Below, in pieces: positions 15,001 to 23,110 of a DNA stretch of 64,000 nt (the first letter of the stretch is position 1; each line of letters starts with the position of its first letter). The notes beneath the pieces were generated by a model. The model was not told where the DNA came from, did not search any database, and saw only the letters and a list, made by a program, of their open reading frames with translations. Position numbers and translations under genes: made by a program. This stretch comes from Aedes albopictus. Taxonomy: Eukaryota > Arthropoda > Insecta > Diptera > Culicidae. Location: NCBI RefSeq assembly GCF_035046485.1, contig NC_085137.1, forward strand, positions 253,664,733 through 253,728,732, given 5' to 3'.

Positions 15001-18000
15001 TGGGACAGTCTAATACACATGCGTTTGCGGTCGTTCAATAGATACCGAACAAGAGATGTGCCAGTGCGGTGATTGTTTGCGGACTATACATCACGCATGT
15101 ACTTCAACAAGACGAACTATCGCGGGGAACTGCGTTGTGTGTGTTCGTTGTATGGAGAAAGATACCCCACCGGCGCGATCGCTGTCGAGAAGATCCTCTA
15201 GTTCAACTGCCCGTGCGAGAATTCTCCTTGCGTTGAAGCGACTGGACGACGAAAGAGTTCTGCTGGAGAAGGCAGCCGAGGAGAAGGTTATGCGGGAGAA
15301 AGTGTATCTAGTGAAGAAGTACGACCTCATGCAGGCTCAGCTGAAGAAGCAAGAAGAAGGCTGTGCAAGAAGTCGCCACTCGATGTCGAATATCCACAAG
15401 GTGGAACAGTGGCTTCAGAACGATCCCATCACGAATTCTGTTTCTGGCATCGGGTACTATGTAAGGGGCTGTCCATAAACCACGTGGTCATGAGGGGGGG
15501 GGTAGGCCAATGACCATTTTGTATGGACAAATAAAATTTTTTGTATGGACCAATGACCACGCGGGGGGGGGGGGGGTTGAAAAGTCCCAAAAAAATGACC
15601 ACGTGGTTTATGGACAGCCCCTAATCCCCGCCGACGACGAATCACGAACAGGGACAGTTCACAAGCCAAAACCATCGATATCTACGGTAGCCGTTTCAAC
15701 TCCGAAGTCCGGTCAACTAGCGGAGTTCACCTTCCGCCACAATCCGAGCCTACCACTTGATGCTTCCAAGCGGCACTTGTCTGGGGCAAGTTGCGTACAA
15801 CCAGATGAGTCCGAATATCAAGTCCAGGACCCGTTGGACTGGAGTCTGACGTGGGATGTGCCCGTCGTTCTCCAACCTCTAGCGGAAGGACAATACGCAG
15901 TGGATTTGCAGGAGATTCAGCGGAAATTGTGTGGTGTACAGCATTGTCTGCCAAAGCCCAATCAGCAGTCCGTGGGTCCATCGTCATTAAACCCACCGAC
16001 GGGCGGAAGTCAACCAGTCACCAGTCATGAAGCCAGCACTTTGAAGCAGGAGGTTCCGATTACAACGCCAGTAGTGGTAAGTGATCCGCAACCGAGCCAG
16101 GTAACGCTGGATCAAACCGCCTACCACGCCGGTCAGTCGTCCGATCTCGAAGCACTACCTACCGAGCGTCAAGGACCTGTATCAGTAACTCCGGTAAGTC
16201 AGCCGTGCTCTGATTATACGTTATCACACATAAGAACATACACAGTGACGTTTAAAGTACCAAAGCTTTCTTCAGTAACCGAACCATGCAAGCCCCTCCA
16301 TCCTCTTCGGCACAGTGCATCTACGTTTCACCCAACATACAAAAGCACACCCCATGTCCGCCCCACAGTTGCCCCTTTCGTGCACTTCGCTGAAAACCCA
16401 ATTGCATCGTCTTCTGGATTGTCAACGTTTGCCCCTGTACGAACCGTTTCAAGCCATACGCTACCAGCAGAGTCATCAATCGCTGTTAATAGTGGTCCTC
16501 CGATTCTTATTCCGACGTCCGACTCAACTTATACCCTCGGTCAGACTGCTGCTCCGTGGATCAACGCTCCGACATCTCAACAACTCGCTGCCAGACACAT
16601 CGTTCCCAAAGAACTCCCACTCTTTTCGGGCGATCCTGTCGAGTGGCCGTTGTTTGTGAGCTGTTACCAAAACACGACGCAGTTACGAAGTTACCCAGTG
16701 CGAAGTTTGCTCCTGGAAGAGCATTGCCAGTGCCCTCTGTGTGAGAAAAAGCGTCGGCCTGACGACGAGTTACACGATGTGATTGAAGAGTGCTTCTTGG
16801 CGGAAAGCATAGGAGTTGCCGTAACTCCGGTACTGAAAAGTTCTGATGAGATGCGATCAATAAAAATCCTCGAGGACACGACTGTGCGTCTACCTTCTCG
16901 ACGGTTCCAGACAGGGCTGATCTGGAAATATGACCATGTCGAGTTTCCGGACAGCAAACCCATGGCAGTGCATCGACTGCAATCTTTGGAACTGCGAAAT
17001 CCTGAGATTTTCGAGAATCTTAAACAACAGATAGTCGAGTACGTGGAGAAGGGATATGCTCACAAAATCAAGCAGGAAGAGATCGCCAACTCAGATCCCA
17101 AGAGACCATGGTATCTGCCCTTGGGAGTAGTAGCTCATCCCAAAAAATCTGGAGAAGTGTGGATTGCTTGGGACGCCATGGCAGCGGTACATGGTAAATA
17201 GCTCAACTCTGCTCTGCTAGCAGGACCAGTTCTGCCGACATCCCTTCCGTTTGTTATCTCTAGATACCACCAACGTCCGATTGCCAACAGTGGTGGATCT
17301 CAGCGGTTCATCTTTCGAAGTGATCTCTCCAAGACGCCGGATACGTATTCGGTGGAAATTGCAAGTTTTGGCGTAATCTGCTCGCCAATCCACGCGAAAG
17401 CTGAACTCCACACAAGGTACTTGATGTCAAGTTCGAAAAAGGGTCTCTCACGGGTCGGGGACATCGCAGAGGAACAAATGAGGAGCTTCATGATCCACAC
17501 TTCTTCAAGTTCAGATGGCAAATTGCGAGAACAGATTCAGGGAATCAACAACGATTTGGCTTCTGCATTCATCAACACCGTAATCCACAGGCGCTTCAAT
17601 GCACCGGCGGTACCACATATGGGGGGTGCTTGGAAGCGCATGGTTCGGTCAATTAAGTGTGCTTTGGATGGGCTATTTTCCGAATGCAAGTCGAATGAAG
17701 AATCTTTGGTAATTCCGCTGTTCAAAGCAGAGTCTGTGGTAAATTCGAGGCCGTTGACCTACATGCCGATAGAAACCGCGGAACACGAGGTACTAACGCC
17801 AATATGCCTCCTCCTTTTAAGCACTAGTGCTGTGAATCAACCTCCGACTCAACATACCGATGAGAAGGTTGCTCTACGATTCAGGTGGTTCGTTGATTCC
17901 AAACCGGTCTCGGCCGGTGACTTGGTGATGGTAGTAGAAGACCGATTACGAAATGGATGGATCAGGGGACGAGTTCTACGTGCATGTGGGACGGAAGATG

Positions 18001-21000
18001 TCGTAGCGCAAATATAAAAGCATCAACTGGCGTTCTGCGACGTGCGATGGATAAACTGACCGTCCTGGAAGTAGCAGCTACTGCTCGTGAGGACACGGAG
18101 CAATACGGGTCGGGGAATGTTCAGGACGGTGCTGTATTACCCCGATTTCTCTCCCAGGAGAGCGTACTGGCAAGTGATGGGAGAGAAACGACTCCTAGGA
18201 AGAATGACGACTTCGTAGCCAATCGTTCGCAGCTACACCAACAGTAGTTAAACTGGAGCCACACGACACACACGCTACACAGTAAACTTCGGATTTATAA
18301 ATGAATTGTTGGACAGGACAGGACAGCAAAAGGGACTAGAAATGTAAGATAATAATAAATAAAATTGTACTGAACTAACATACAAATAACTAACTAATAT
18401 TGATAGATAATGAATTGAATATGTAATATGAACTTAAAAACTATGTATGTTGAACTTAAACTAAATAATTAAATATAATTACAGCTAAAAGCAAACTTAA
18501 AAATAATAAAACGAGTTTCGCTCATTGGATCGTCCGAAACAACAGTTCCTGGCCAACACATACATATATGGAACATTGGAAAGCATTTGACTTAGCTTTA
18601 CATTTTCTATGAGAGAAAAGAAGTAAAAGTAAATGACGTTATTTAACGACATATCAGAAAATTGTTCTAATTTTCACATGTATCTCACTACTTTTTCAAT
18701 TTATTGCCGGCTGTTTTGTTTGCCATTCAGGACATACATACATATATATATTCAAGTCAATCAGATGCAATTTAATTGAACTAAAATTATAATCTTGAAT
18801 TTTGGAACGATGTTGAAGTTTTGGTTTATTAAAAAAAACCTAATCGCTATAATGTTGTTCCTTGTCAACAAATTAAAGCGAGGTTTTAAGATAACTCAAA
18901 CGTTTTAGCTTATTATACTAGGTAGTCATGAAGGATCAAATTGCATTCAATGAACTAAAATTCAAAGATACATTATACAGAACAACTTAAAGTAGAATAA
19001 CCCAATATTGCCCAAATTCGGGCCATTGTTACACAACTAGTTGATCATCCCTGTACAATGGTTAAAAGATAACAACCATTATTTTTCTCCACTTCAGCGC
19101 ATGGATTATGCTGCAAAAGTTATGCTTCAAGCATGGTTGCAGCCGGCGCATAAATACACCCATCCACATCGACACCCAAATACACGTCGACCAAAGAATG
19201 AGTAAACAAAACAGAAAACCTGAACGATGACGACATGCCTGCCGACGACCTGAGCGAGATGACGGACGATGATGTCATGCCGCCTTCTGCCCTGTGCCCG
19301 ACCGATCGTACTGAAATGTAAATTAACAACACGCGACGTATGTAGGCACATACGAACGAACGAAGGAAGGCGATCTCAATTGACCATCTACGGGAGTGCT
19401 GTTCAATGTATAGCGTGCACTGCTGCAGTTCAGTAGGAGAAACAGGTTTTTGCCGAGGTGCCCGGGCGCGCGCGACTTCGTCGCCGGCCCGGCACTTGAG
19501 TCAGAGACGTCGGAGCGTGAATGTTTCTCGGGGGAGAATTCATTTGCGTGGTCGTCGGAAGAAATACTCACCCACAGGTACAGATCTCACAGATGCATTG
19601 CTCCTTGGTGACTTTCTCGGTTTGCCGATTCAATTTGCTAAGATCGCTGCGATCTTTGATGATGACTTTGTCCTGTAAGAAAGAGTGAGTCAATGTTGCG
19701 CTCTATGCCTTCTCAAACTTCAATACTCACAACTGTATCGCGAGACTGAAGGTTCTTAATCCGCTCAGACTCGTTCAACTCGGTGCGACCACTGCTTTCT
19801 TCAAGGTAACTGATTTTTTCCAGCACATCTGTGTGCTTTTTCTGGTCTACCGTCGTCCATTGCTTAGTTTTCGCATCGTAGACCTGGACATTAGAATATA
19901 CTTATCAGAAACCATCGTTAGAACTAAGAATCAACCTTCTAGGACCTACCTTGGTCAGCTGGATCGTTGTGGTGATGTTGGCCAGCTCGGGTCGCTCGAC
20001 CTCCAGTTCGTGGACGATTTCCTCAGGAATGGCCACGGTGATGTCCTTCTCAAGGATGGTCTTCTGGTCGACCAGCTCCCAACGTTTCGTTTTCGGATTA
20101 AACAGTTTCGCTTCGAAAGATGTTCTCGTGACATTCGTTACGTCATCCTCAATGTCCTGGATAATCACGTCTTTGGGAACGATCTTCTGGTCGATCAGGC
20201 TCAACCGCTTGACCTTCTCGTCGTAGGTCTTGCGCTTTAGGATTGCGGCGTTGGATTCGCGCTGTTCGTAATAATCGGTGACCTTCTTACGAGAACTACT
20301 TTTCTCGTCCATTTTCTCGAAATGGGAAGAGCTTTCGTACGTTTTGGTCGTTTCCGCGTGTTGCTTCTGGTGTGAGGAACTGTCCTGCGTTGATTCGGTT
20401 GCAAGCTGTGTGCTCTGAATCGTGTTCCCGAGGGAATCATGCGCAGATGACAGGCTTGTGATGGTATGCGCTGAAACGTCTTTAGTCAACATATTGCTAC
20501 CCACAAGCGGACTAGAATCTTGGATTTTGTAGTTCTCCAGAGAGGTGGAATCTATGACAGAACTCTTCAGGTTGTTGTTCTGAAGGGTACTGGTTGATTT
20601 TGTGGAGCTCGATGAGACCCTCTGATCGGCTGCCGATGAAGACATGTACGTGGAAGAGCTGGACGTAGCGTGGTTCGTATCGTGGGCTGAAGAACTGCTT
20701 TGAACCACATTTCCACCAGAGGGTGCTGCATATGTTCCACCACTAGTTTGGAATGTTGAGGACGTAAATCCTTGGGCAGATGCTGACGATGATTTCGTGC
20801 TAGTGATTTTGTTACCAGCTGAATCATACGTAACCTCTGTTGTCGGAGCATTCTTCTCCGCCATCGAATAACTTTGACTGTCTGCGTAGCGCTTTCCACC
20901 TGAACCATCGACGTGAAAAGTGCTAGACTGTTGTAAAACGGAATGATCTCCTCCAAAGTCCCGCAGCTGACCTCCGATGGTCAGCTTTGTGTCTTTTAAA

Positions 21001-21872
21001 TTGGAATCTGACGTTAACTTTTGTACGTCGGCACTATCTGACAGGAATGTTGAGGAATCCAGGAACGATTTGGACGTGGACGATGATTGTGTCTTCGATG
21101 AGCTTACATTACTTGACTTCATTACGGAACTGCTTGCATGATGCGCACTAGAAGAACTTTGATCACTTATCATTTTCTCACTACTGCTCATTGACGACTG
21201 CTTTATGGCACTGCTGCTAACTGTGGAACTGGCACTGCTACTTTGTACCATTTTGCTACTGGACATGCTTTTTTGTACGTTTGACACACTCATTTTTTCA
21301 CTGGTATGGCTTTTCGTGGATCCTTGAATGTCTGATATTGTTGCTTTTGCTACCTCATCAAAATTGGTCAAGGCTTCGCGCAATTCCTTGTCACATTTGG
21401 AACTGTCACTGATTTTCTGAACGGTCGAAATACGCTTTGTGGAGTCAACCGTGTCACTGGCTATATACTTTATTTCTTGAATTATATTTTCGATTTGCTT
21501 CGATCCGATTTGGGCGACCTGACCGGTCGAGTCACTAAACTTTTGACCCTGCTGCGATTCTTTACCACTTGTGCTAGACTTCGATTCACTCATTTTTTGC
21601 GACACATCGTGTGCGCCACTAGCAGCCACATGTTCAATTACACTTTTGCTGGTCGAACTGGACGAAGCTGATTGCATTTTACTGCTAGTACTGCTGGTAC
21701 TGCTACTGCTATACATCGTGGAAGAACCTTGCTGTTGTTGTACATCCGCTACAGCAGCCACCCCAGTTACACCTTGCTCCGTACTGCCAGTAACGAAGTG
21801 CACAGATTTTTCCGAGTCAATCAGATTCTGACTCTTCAACTTATCCCGTTCATCTCGCTTCTTTATCCCCAT
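1..21872 (-). CDS. Five-exon repeat protein with SAXO/MAP6-like cysteine motif (partial, runs off left edge)
   Basis: Reconstructed coding exons are 21872-19950, 19883-19731, 19672-19572, 2375-2278 and 2218 to beyond base 1, transcribed right to left. Every junction has GT and AG and the reading frame is kept (phases 0, 0, 2, 1). The protein begins with about 500 Ser/Thr/Gln-rich residues, then three related motifs ending in DQK, then CICEICTCG joined across the 17.2-kb intron to RHNCFNCG, then a Pro/Arg/Glu-rich array of 29-residue repeats. A CxCxxCxCGRHxC motif followed by regularly spaced repeats is the layout of SAXO proteins, which bind and stabilise microtubules, often in cilia or sperm tails. 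That assignment is inference from motif and layout. The repeats do not match the vertebrate SAXO module exactly, so it could be an insect-specific structural or muscle protein. The chain is open wherever I followed it and no stop is reached within the window. Confidence 0.72.
120..2013 (-). repeat. Coding minisatellite, 87-bp unit with 174- and 348-bp higher-order periods
   Basis: The 87-bp unit alternates between two types (174-bp period). Every second type-A unit ends RQKPI rather than RPKPV, giving a 348-bp period from 253 to 1645; the landmark ATAGGCTTCT-like hexads fall at 253, 601, 949, 1297 and 1645. The two rightmost dimers (1819, 1993) are both RQKPI and do not show the 348-bp period. 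The array has therefore expanded in four-unit blocks from its 3' part. Confidence 0.85.
2278..2375 (-). CDS. Exon 4: second half of the cysteine motif
   Basis: This 98-nt exon starts after TTTCAG with T completing a glycine codon, then [20 protein letters not shown], and ends CAA G before GTATGA. The G is completed by AA at the start of the next exon to give Glu. The intron to exon 5 is 59 bp (2219-2277) with acceptor TTAATTTTCAG. Confidence 0.8.
2513..2785 (+). mobile_element. Feilai: Feilai-type tRNA-derived SINE (diverged)
   Basis: A B-box-like GGATTCGATTCC lies at about 2567. It is followed by the Feilai body (GGTCGGTCCAGG, AATTTCC, CTTGGGCA, CACACGATATACACA, CTCAGTTAATGACTGTGG, CATAGAACACTAAG) and ends near GACGCAACGCCAAGAAG. 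The same body recurs at 49468-49685. Feilai is a SINE family of Aedes aegypti; I recognise it from memory. The 5' limit is approximate. Confidence 0.75.
2860..3073 (+). mobile_element. 3' end of an unidentified non-LTR element with TAAA tail
   Basis: About 180 bp without a clear ORF ends in an uninterrupted (TAAA)n run at 3042-3073, the kind of tail that LINE 3' ends leave. The same style of tail ends the LINE at 41996-43889. The family and 5' limit cannot be told. Confidence 0.4.
3076..3704. other. Intronic sequence, no feature seen
   Basis: Short ORFs only. Two stretches read like a diverged internal duplication (ATTCACGCTTGGGAACCACTG near 3245 and GCCTCTGCTTGGGAGCCACTG near 3445), each followed by a CCACTTTATTGT-like sequence, about 200 bp apart. 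Confidence 0.4.
3705..4571 (+). mobile_element. RTE-type LINE fragment, copy C (internally deleted)
   Basis: Bases 3705-4044 match the 5' region of the RTE copy at 60161-61640. At about 4045 the sequence jumps directly to the endonuclease-RT linker. An ORF at 4061-4330 reads [20 protein letters not shown] and ends [13 protein letters not shown], stopped by TAG. The next frame (4332-4571) has [12 protein letters not shown] and the start of RT ([17 protein letters not shown]). The whole endonuclease and most of the RT are missing. It lacks the three DNA-element insertions present in copy D and so preserves the empty sites. Confidence 0.7.
4572..5310. other. Intronic AT-rich sequence
   Basis: No convincing gene. 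Bases 4700-4850 contain ATCACGTAGACTTT facing AAAGTCTACGAGGGG, and CCGTGGTTTATGAACAG. This resembles a worn copy of the small GGGGCTGTCC inverted-repeat elements seen at 15465 and 52474, but it is too degraded to bound. Confidence 0.35.
5310..8495 (+). mobile_element. RTE-clade LINE (JAM1-like), copy A, nearly full length but broken
   Basis: The order is a 5' UTR-like region (about 5310-5610), an AP endonuclease remnant (5614-6330), a Glu/Lys/Arg-rich linker (6342-6830), reverse transcriptase (6960-8200) and a TAAA/TGAA tail (8470-8495). Endonuclease landmarks include [19 protein letters not shown] text and RGANID. RT landmarks include [45 protein letters not shown] and [10 protein letters not shown]. 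Layout and motifs are those of the RTE clade; JAM1 is the Aedes member I know. The left limit is a guess. Confidence 0.8.
5614..8453 (+). pseudogene. RTE endonuclease/reverse transcriptase, decayed ORF of copy A
   Basis: Compared with copy B in this window there are at least five lesions. The 5' part of the endonuclease is missing near 5670. An 11-bp deletion near 5875 shifts frame. A TAA at 6200-6202 replaces a Gln or Glu codon. A TAA at about 7272 follows [10 protein letters not shown] frameshift near 7360 separates the finger region from the palm, and about 36 bp are lost near 8270 at the RT C-terminus. The longest surviving frames are 6342-7274 (310 codons) and 7458-8453 (331 codons, carrying the FADD catalytic motif). 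No functional polyprotein can be made. Confidence 0.8.
8496..8681. other. Short unassigned spacer between RTE copy A and the BEL element
   Basis: This is 186 bp of AT-rich sequence with no ORF, ending in CATAC, the 5-bp target duplication of the BEL element that follows. Confidence 0.5.
8687..9124 (+). repeat. BEL 5' LTR
   Basis: This is 438 bp with TG...CA ends, differing from the 3' LTR by one 3-bp gap and a handful of substitutions by eye. It contains several ATAATAAATAAAA-like stretches that could serve for polyadenylation. Confidence 0.88.
9777..13005 (-). mobile_element. RTE-clade LINE (JAM1-like), copy B, inserted in the foldback left arm
   Basis: It is flanked by a 15-bp duplication TTGTGCCACCCTAAT (9762-9776 and 13006-13020). 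The foldback's right arm at about 14463-14478 keeps the uninterrupted site. The 3' end on the minus strand is a short TAAATGAATGA-type tail at 9777-9803. The 5' end is about 13005, with a 5' UTR to about 12650. This is the best RTE copy in the window and serves as the reference for copies A, C, D and E. Confidence 0.88.
9811..12612 (-). pseudogene. RTE endonuclease/reverse transcriptase of copy B, four frames
   Basis: The first frame (12612-11170) holds most of the AP endonuclease ([43 protein letters not shown]), the charged linker and the RT N-terminus, and stops at a TAA where copy A has GAA (within WET/QLPEEW). RT then continues at 11106-10924 ([19 protein letters not shown]). A 5-bp loss near 10960 shifts to 11015-10536 ([19 protein letters not shown]). 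A small loss near 10725 shifts again to 10665-9811 ([12 protein letters not shown] and RT C-terminus, to IVDSVLS). The FADD catalytic pair is present but the chain is broken three times. Confidence 0.85.
13497..14072 (+). CDS. Hypothetical 191-codon ORF in the foldback loop
   Basis: This ORF fills most of the unique loop of the 9227-15012 foldback. The product is basic with several Cys and His residues ([16 protein letters not shown]-like and [13 protein letters not shown] segments), and I recognise no family. The shown start is GTG; internal ATGs exist. An ORF of this length in about 65% AT DNA is somewhat unexpected but can occur by chance, and no splice sites or promoter were evident. It may be the worn remains of a transposase fragment. 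Confidence 0.3.
   Translation: MKNAVSLLNFRQGLVITFKSRLRKSRTSHRFENSILKLYQKAKLQTNECISKSQGKGTIFKLDDFICNSALWCKVDWTNAVCHTKLPTLRCYNYIFFNEMSSNFDTKLEIMLNFAYEKYKTFLITYLGAARQLKCTKLIGQQHTCKSKGCVVRSLLNILVTMSRPNLRSEIICILYTQNSAYLWFHVNLRS
15042..18250 (+). pseudogene. BEL gag-pol remnant
   Basis: The first frame (15056-15478) begins with a PHD-like Cys/His cluster (CQCGDC...HHAC...CVVCVRC) and a coiled-coil-like basic stretch, as in BEL gag. A MITE at 15465 interrupts it. The next frame (15510-17201) has a Pro/Ser-rich spacer and the gag motif [19 protein letters not shown]. It then jumps at about 16685 into a pol piece with [46 protein letters not shown] (RT N-terminus). After a stop at 17199-17201 and a large deletion, 17352-18017 shows the integrase C-terminal part ([21 protein letters not shown]). 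The RT catalytic core and RNase H are absent, so it is not autonomous. Confidence 0.8.
15465..15621. mobile_element. 157-bp MITE, TIR GGGGCTGTCC, TAA duplication
   Basis: The perfect terminal inverted repeat begins GGGGCTGTCCATAAACCACG and runs about 27 bp. TAA lies on both sides (15462-15464 and 15622-15624). A poly-G stretch sits inside. The TWA duplication is typical of PIF/Harbinger-type elements (family knowledge). It interrupts the BEL gag region. Confidence 0.8.
18118..18558 (+). repeat. BEL 3' LTR
   Basis: This is 441 bp, the partner of 8687-9124. The element's last coding frame (17957-18247, with [17 protein letters not shown]) runs into this LTR before stopping. Confidence 0.88.
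18564..19571. other. Non-transposon part of intron 3 next to exon 3
   Basis: About 1 kb. The first half is AT-rich. From about 19080 it becomes more balanced in composition, and 19438-19560 is GC-rich with CCCGGGCGCGCGCG. No coding frame consistent with the gene is visible. It could hold regulatory sequence. Confidence 0.4.
19572..19672 (-). CDS. Exon 3: basic linker and first half of the cysteine motif
   Basis: This exon has 33 codons plus two bases. It starts after TCTTACAG and reads [15 protein letters not shown], ending in CICEICTCG with the glycine codon split GG/T. The donor is GTGAGT. The other half of the motif lies 17 kb away at 2375, where the single T completes the glycine and the next residues are RHNC. 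A split codon completed exactly in family order is strong evidence that the two exons join. Confidence 0.8.
19731..19883 (-). CDS. Exon 2: third DQK motif
   Basis: This exon has 51 codons in phase 0, between a 66-bp intron (19884-19949) and a 58-bp intron (19673-19730). It starts [15 protein letters not shown], which directly repeats the motif at the end of exon 1, and ends SRDTV before GTGAGT. The tiny introns and the continuing repeat make the exon secure. Confidence 0.8.
19950..21872 (-). CDS. Exon 1 (first coding exon): Ser-rich N-terminus and two DQK motifs
   Basis: This exon has 641 codons. I chose the ATG at 21872 because it sits in a strong context (A at -3, G at +4) and an in-frame TAG lies seven codons upstream; the GTG at 21881 is less likely. 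Residues from about 45 to 500 are low-complexity and rich in Ser, Thr, Gln and Ala, with many SSS runs. The last 140 residues change character and carry two copies of a motif built on (Y/F)xxKxKxxxLxDQK followed by an acidic stretch. The exon ends at AAG, followed by GTAGGT. Upstream of the ATG, TTCTCATTAG could be a 3' splice site, so a noncoding exon may lie further right. Confidence 0.78.
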
Positions 21873-23110
21873 CTTGAACACACTTTCACGCTAATGAGAA
21901 TAATCAATTTTCAATCACTTGTGCTCGCTTTACAGGCCTATTAGATTCACTTAAACACTTATGCCCGAGAACTTTGCATCACATGCCGTGCATAGTAGGC
22001 ATTGGTTGATTAATTTCAATAATTCTCTGCCTGCTCTGTTATTTGCCTTTTTCACCCACAACTTTTCTCGGATTGCTATGATGAGGTAATCCGTTTCAGT
22101 CGCACCACAAAAAAACACCATAAAAGTAAGTATCACTTTTTCCTCAATCTTCTTAGTAGGAGGCTGTTAGGTACACTATACACTAGCTGCGCGAGCTGCC
22201 ACGGCAAGTCCGGAGAGAGATCACTTGTTCACTGTTCCACGAGTCCGACGTAACTAAGCGGAGTTTTTAAAATTCATTCAATTAAATATCAACGCGCGAA
22301 CTCGACGACTGTCGCGCGAAGGTCTTTTCAATCTACGGACAGACGGATCCAACTCGAGAGCAAATCCCGCGCACGCGAGAGAGACTGAGTGGGAACATCC
22401 AACACCTACGTACCTTGCGTGAGGCGACAGTCAGACGGACACACAGTACTCCACCGCCCAAAACATGGAATGAGACTGTTACAACAAGCTCAGCGCCAGC
22501 GCACTAGAACTGACGACGACGACTGCTATTACCGGTGACACAAAACGAACTAAAAATTGTCCACTTAGGCTCGACCGACGGAACGCCACACCGGCTCCAT
22601 GCTAAACGATGCGAAAAATGAACTATCTTTCTTCTCTCAAACGAGCGTGCATGAATCGCGCGCGACTCACCTGGTTCATCGACAAATCTCGCGAAATTCT
22701 CAGCGCCGGCGACGCGCGGTCATCGCGCTCGCACATCATCTCGCATCCAGCCCAAGTAGGCTGTGGTACACTCACAGACTCCGCGACTCCCGGTCGATCA
22801 TCGAACGCGATCGAATGGACCAGCAGGCCGGGTTACAACAACTTTTTCACCCCCAAAAGGAAAAATCGCTCCACCGCGGTGAACCGCGAGCGCCGATAAA
22901 ACTCTCTTTGGAAGTTCGCTGTGCGCCGCGGTAATTTATTGTATGTAAGGTACTTTAATCAACAGCGCCGCGACTGCCGCCGTCGCCAGTCAGCCTGTAC
23001 TCAATATGTGGAAGCAAAGCCACCGCTTACACATGTGTGGGCAGCAGCAGTAGGCTATGCAGTCGGGGTTCTAAAAATAGAGTCTTGCGTAAACGTACCT
23101 TTCTCATCCT
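21873..23110 (-). promoter_or_regulatory. 5' flank of the repeat-protein gene (5' UTR and promoter expected here)
   Basis: Just upstream of the ATG the minus strand has in-frame stops and a possible 3' splice site (TTCTCATTAG at about 21890). Between 22200 and 23000 base composition rises and CpG-rich text appears (for example CGCGCGACTC and GCGCCGGCGACGCGCGG), in contrast with the AT-rich DNA to the right. This suggests a first noncoding exon and promoter. I cannot fix a start site or core motif. Confidence 0.35.

Larger units (their letters stand above)
9227..15012. mobile_element. Long-arm foldback DNA element with 8-bp target duplication
   Basis: The ends are TAGACTGTCCC and its inverse, flanked by ATACACAT on both sides (9219-9226 and 15013-15020). 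The left arm is 9227-9776 plus 13021-13320, split by an RTE insertion; the right arm is about 14130-15012. The arms are about 850-880 bp and roughly 93-95% alike by eye. Without the RTE the element is about 2.54 kb with a loop near 13320-14130. An 8-bp duplication fits hAT- or P-type transposases (inference); no transposase domain is recognisable. Confidence 0.85.
8687..18558 (+). mobile_element. BEL/Pao LTR retrotransposon, internally deleted, carrying nested insertions
   Basis: Direct repeats of 438 and 441 bp (8687-9124 and 18118-18558) begin TGTTCAGGACGG and end GGCCAACA. They are flanked by the 5-bp duplication CATAC (8682-8686 and 18559-18563). The internal coding remnants on the plus strand are of BEL type. 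Bases 9227-15012 are a foldback element inserted 102 bp inside the left LTR, and 15465-15621 is a MITE. With these removed the element is about 3.9 kb, far short of a complete BEL, so gag, RT, RNase H and integrase have been cut by deletions. Confidence 0.88.
2376..19571 (-). other. 17.2-kb intron 3, filled by nested transposons
   Basis: The intron runs between exons 3 and 4 of the minus-strand repeat-protein gene, with GT at 19571-19570 and AG at 2377-2376. The gene's other introns in the window are 58-66 bp. Nearly all of its length is accounted for by a SINE, three RTE LINE copies, a BEL element and a foldback element, annotated separately. Unassigned parts are 3076-3700, 4571-5310, 8496-8681 and 18564-19571. 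Confidence 0.75.

Noticed and set aside
19127..19351. Short overlapping ORFs in the intron next to exon 3
   Set aside because: No splice junction keeps frame with the gene, and the split-codon join from 19572 to 2375 skips this region.
19833..20240. Plus-strand ORFs over exons 1-2 (for example 19833-20240)
   Set aside because: The minus frame has consistent splice sites and a motif repeat; the plus ORF is antisense.
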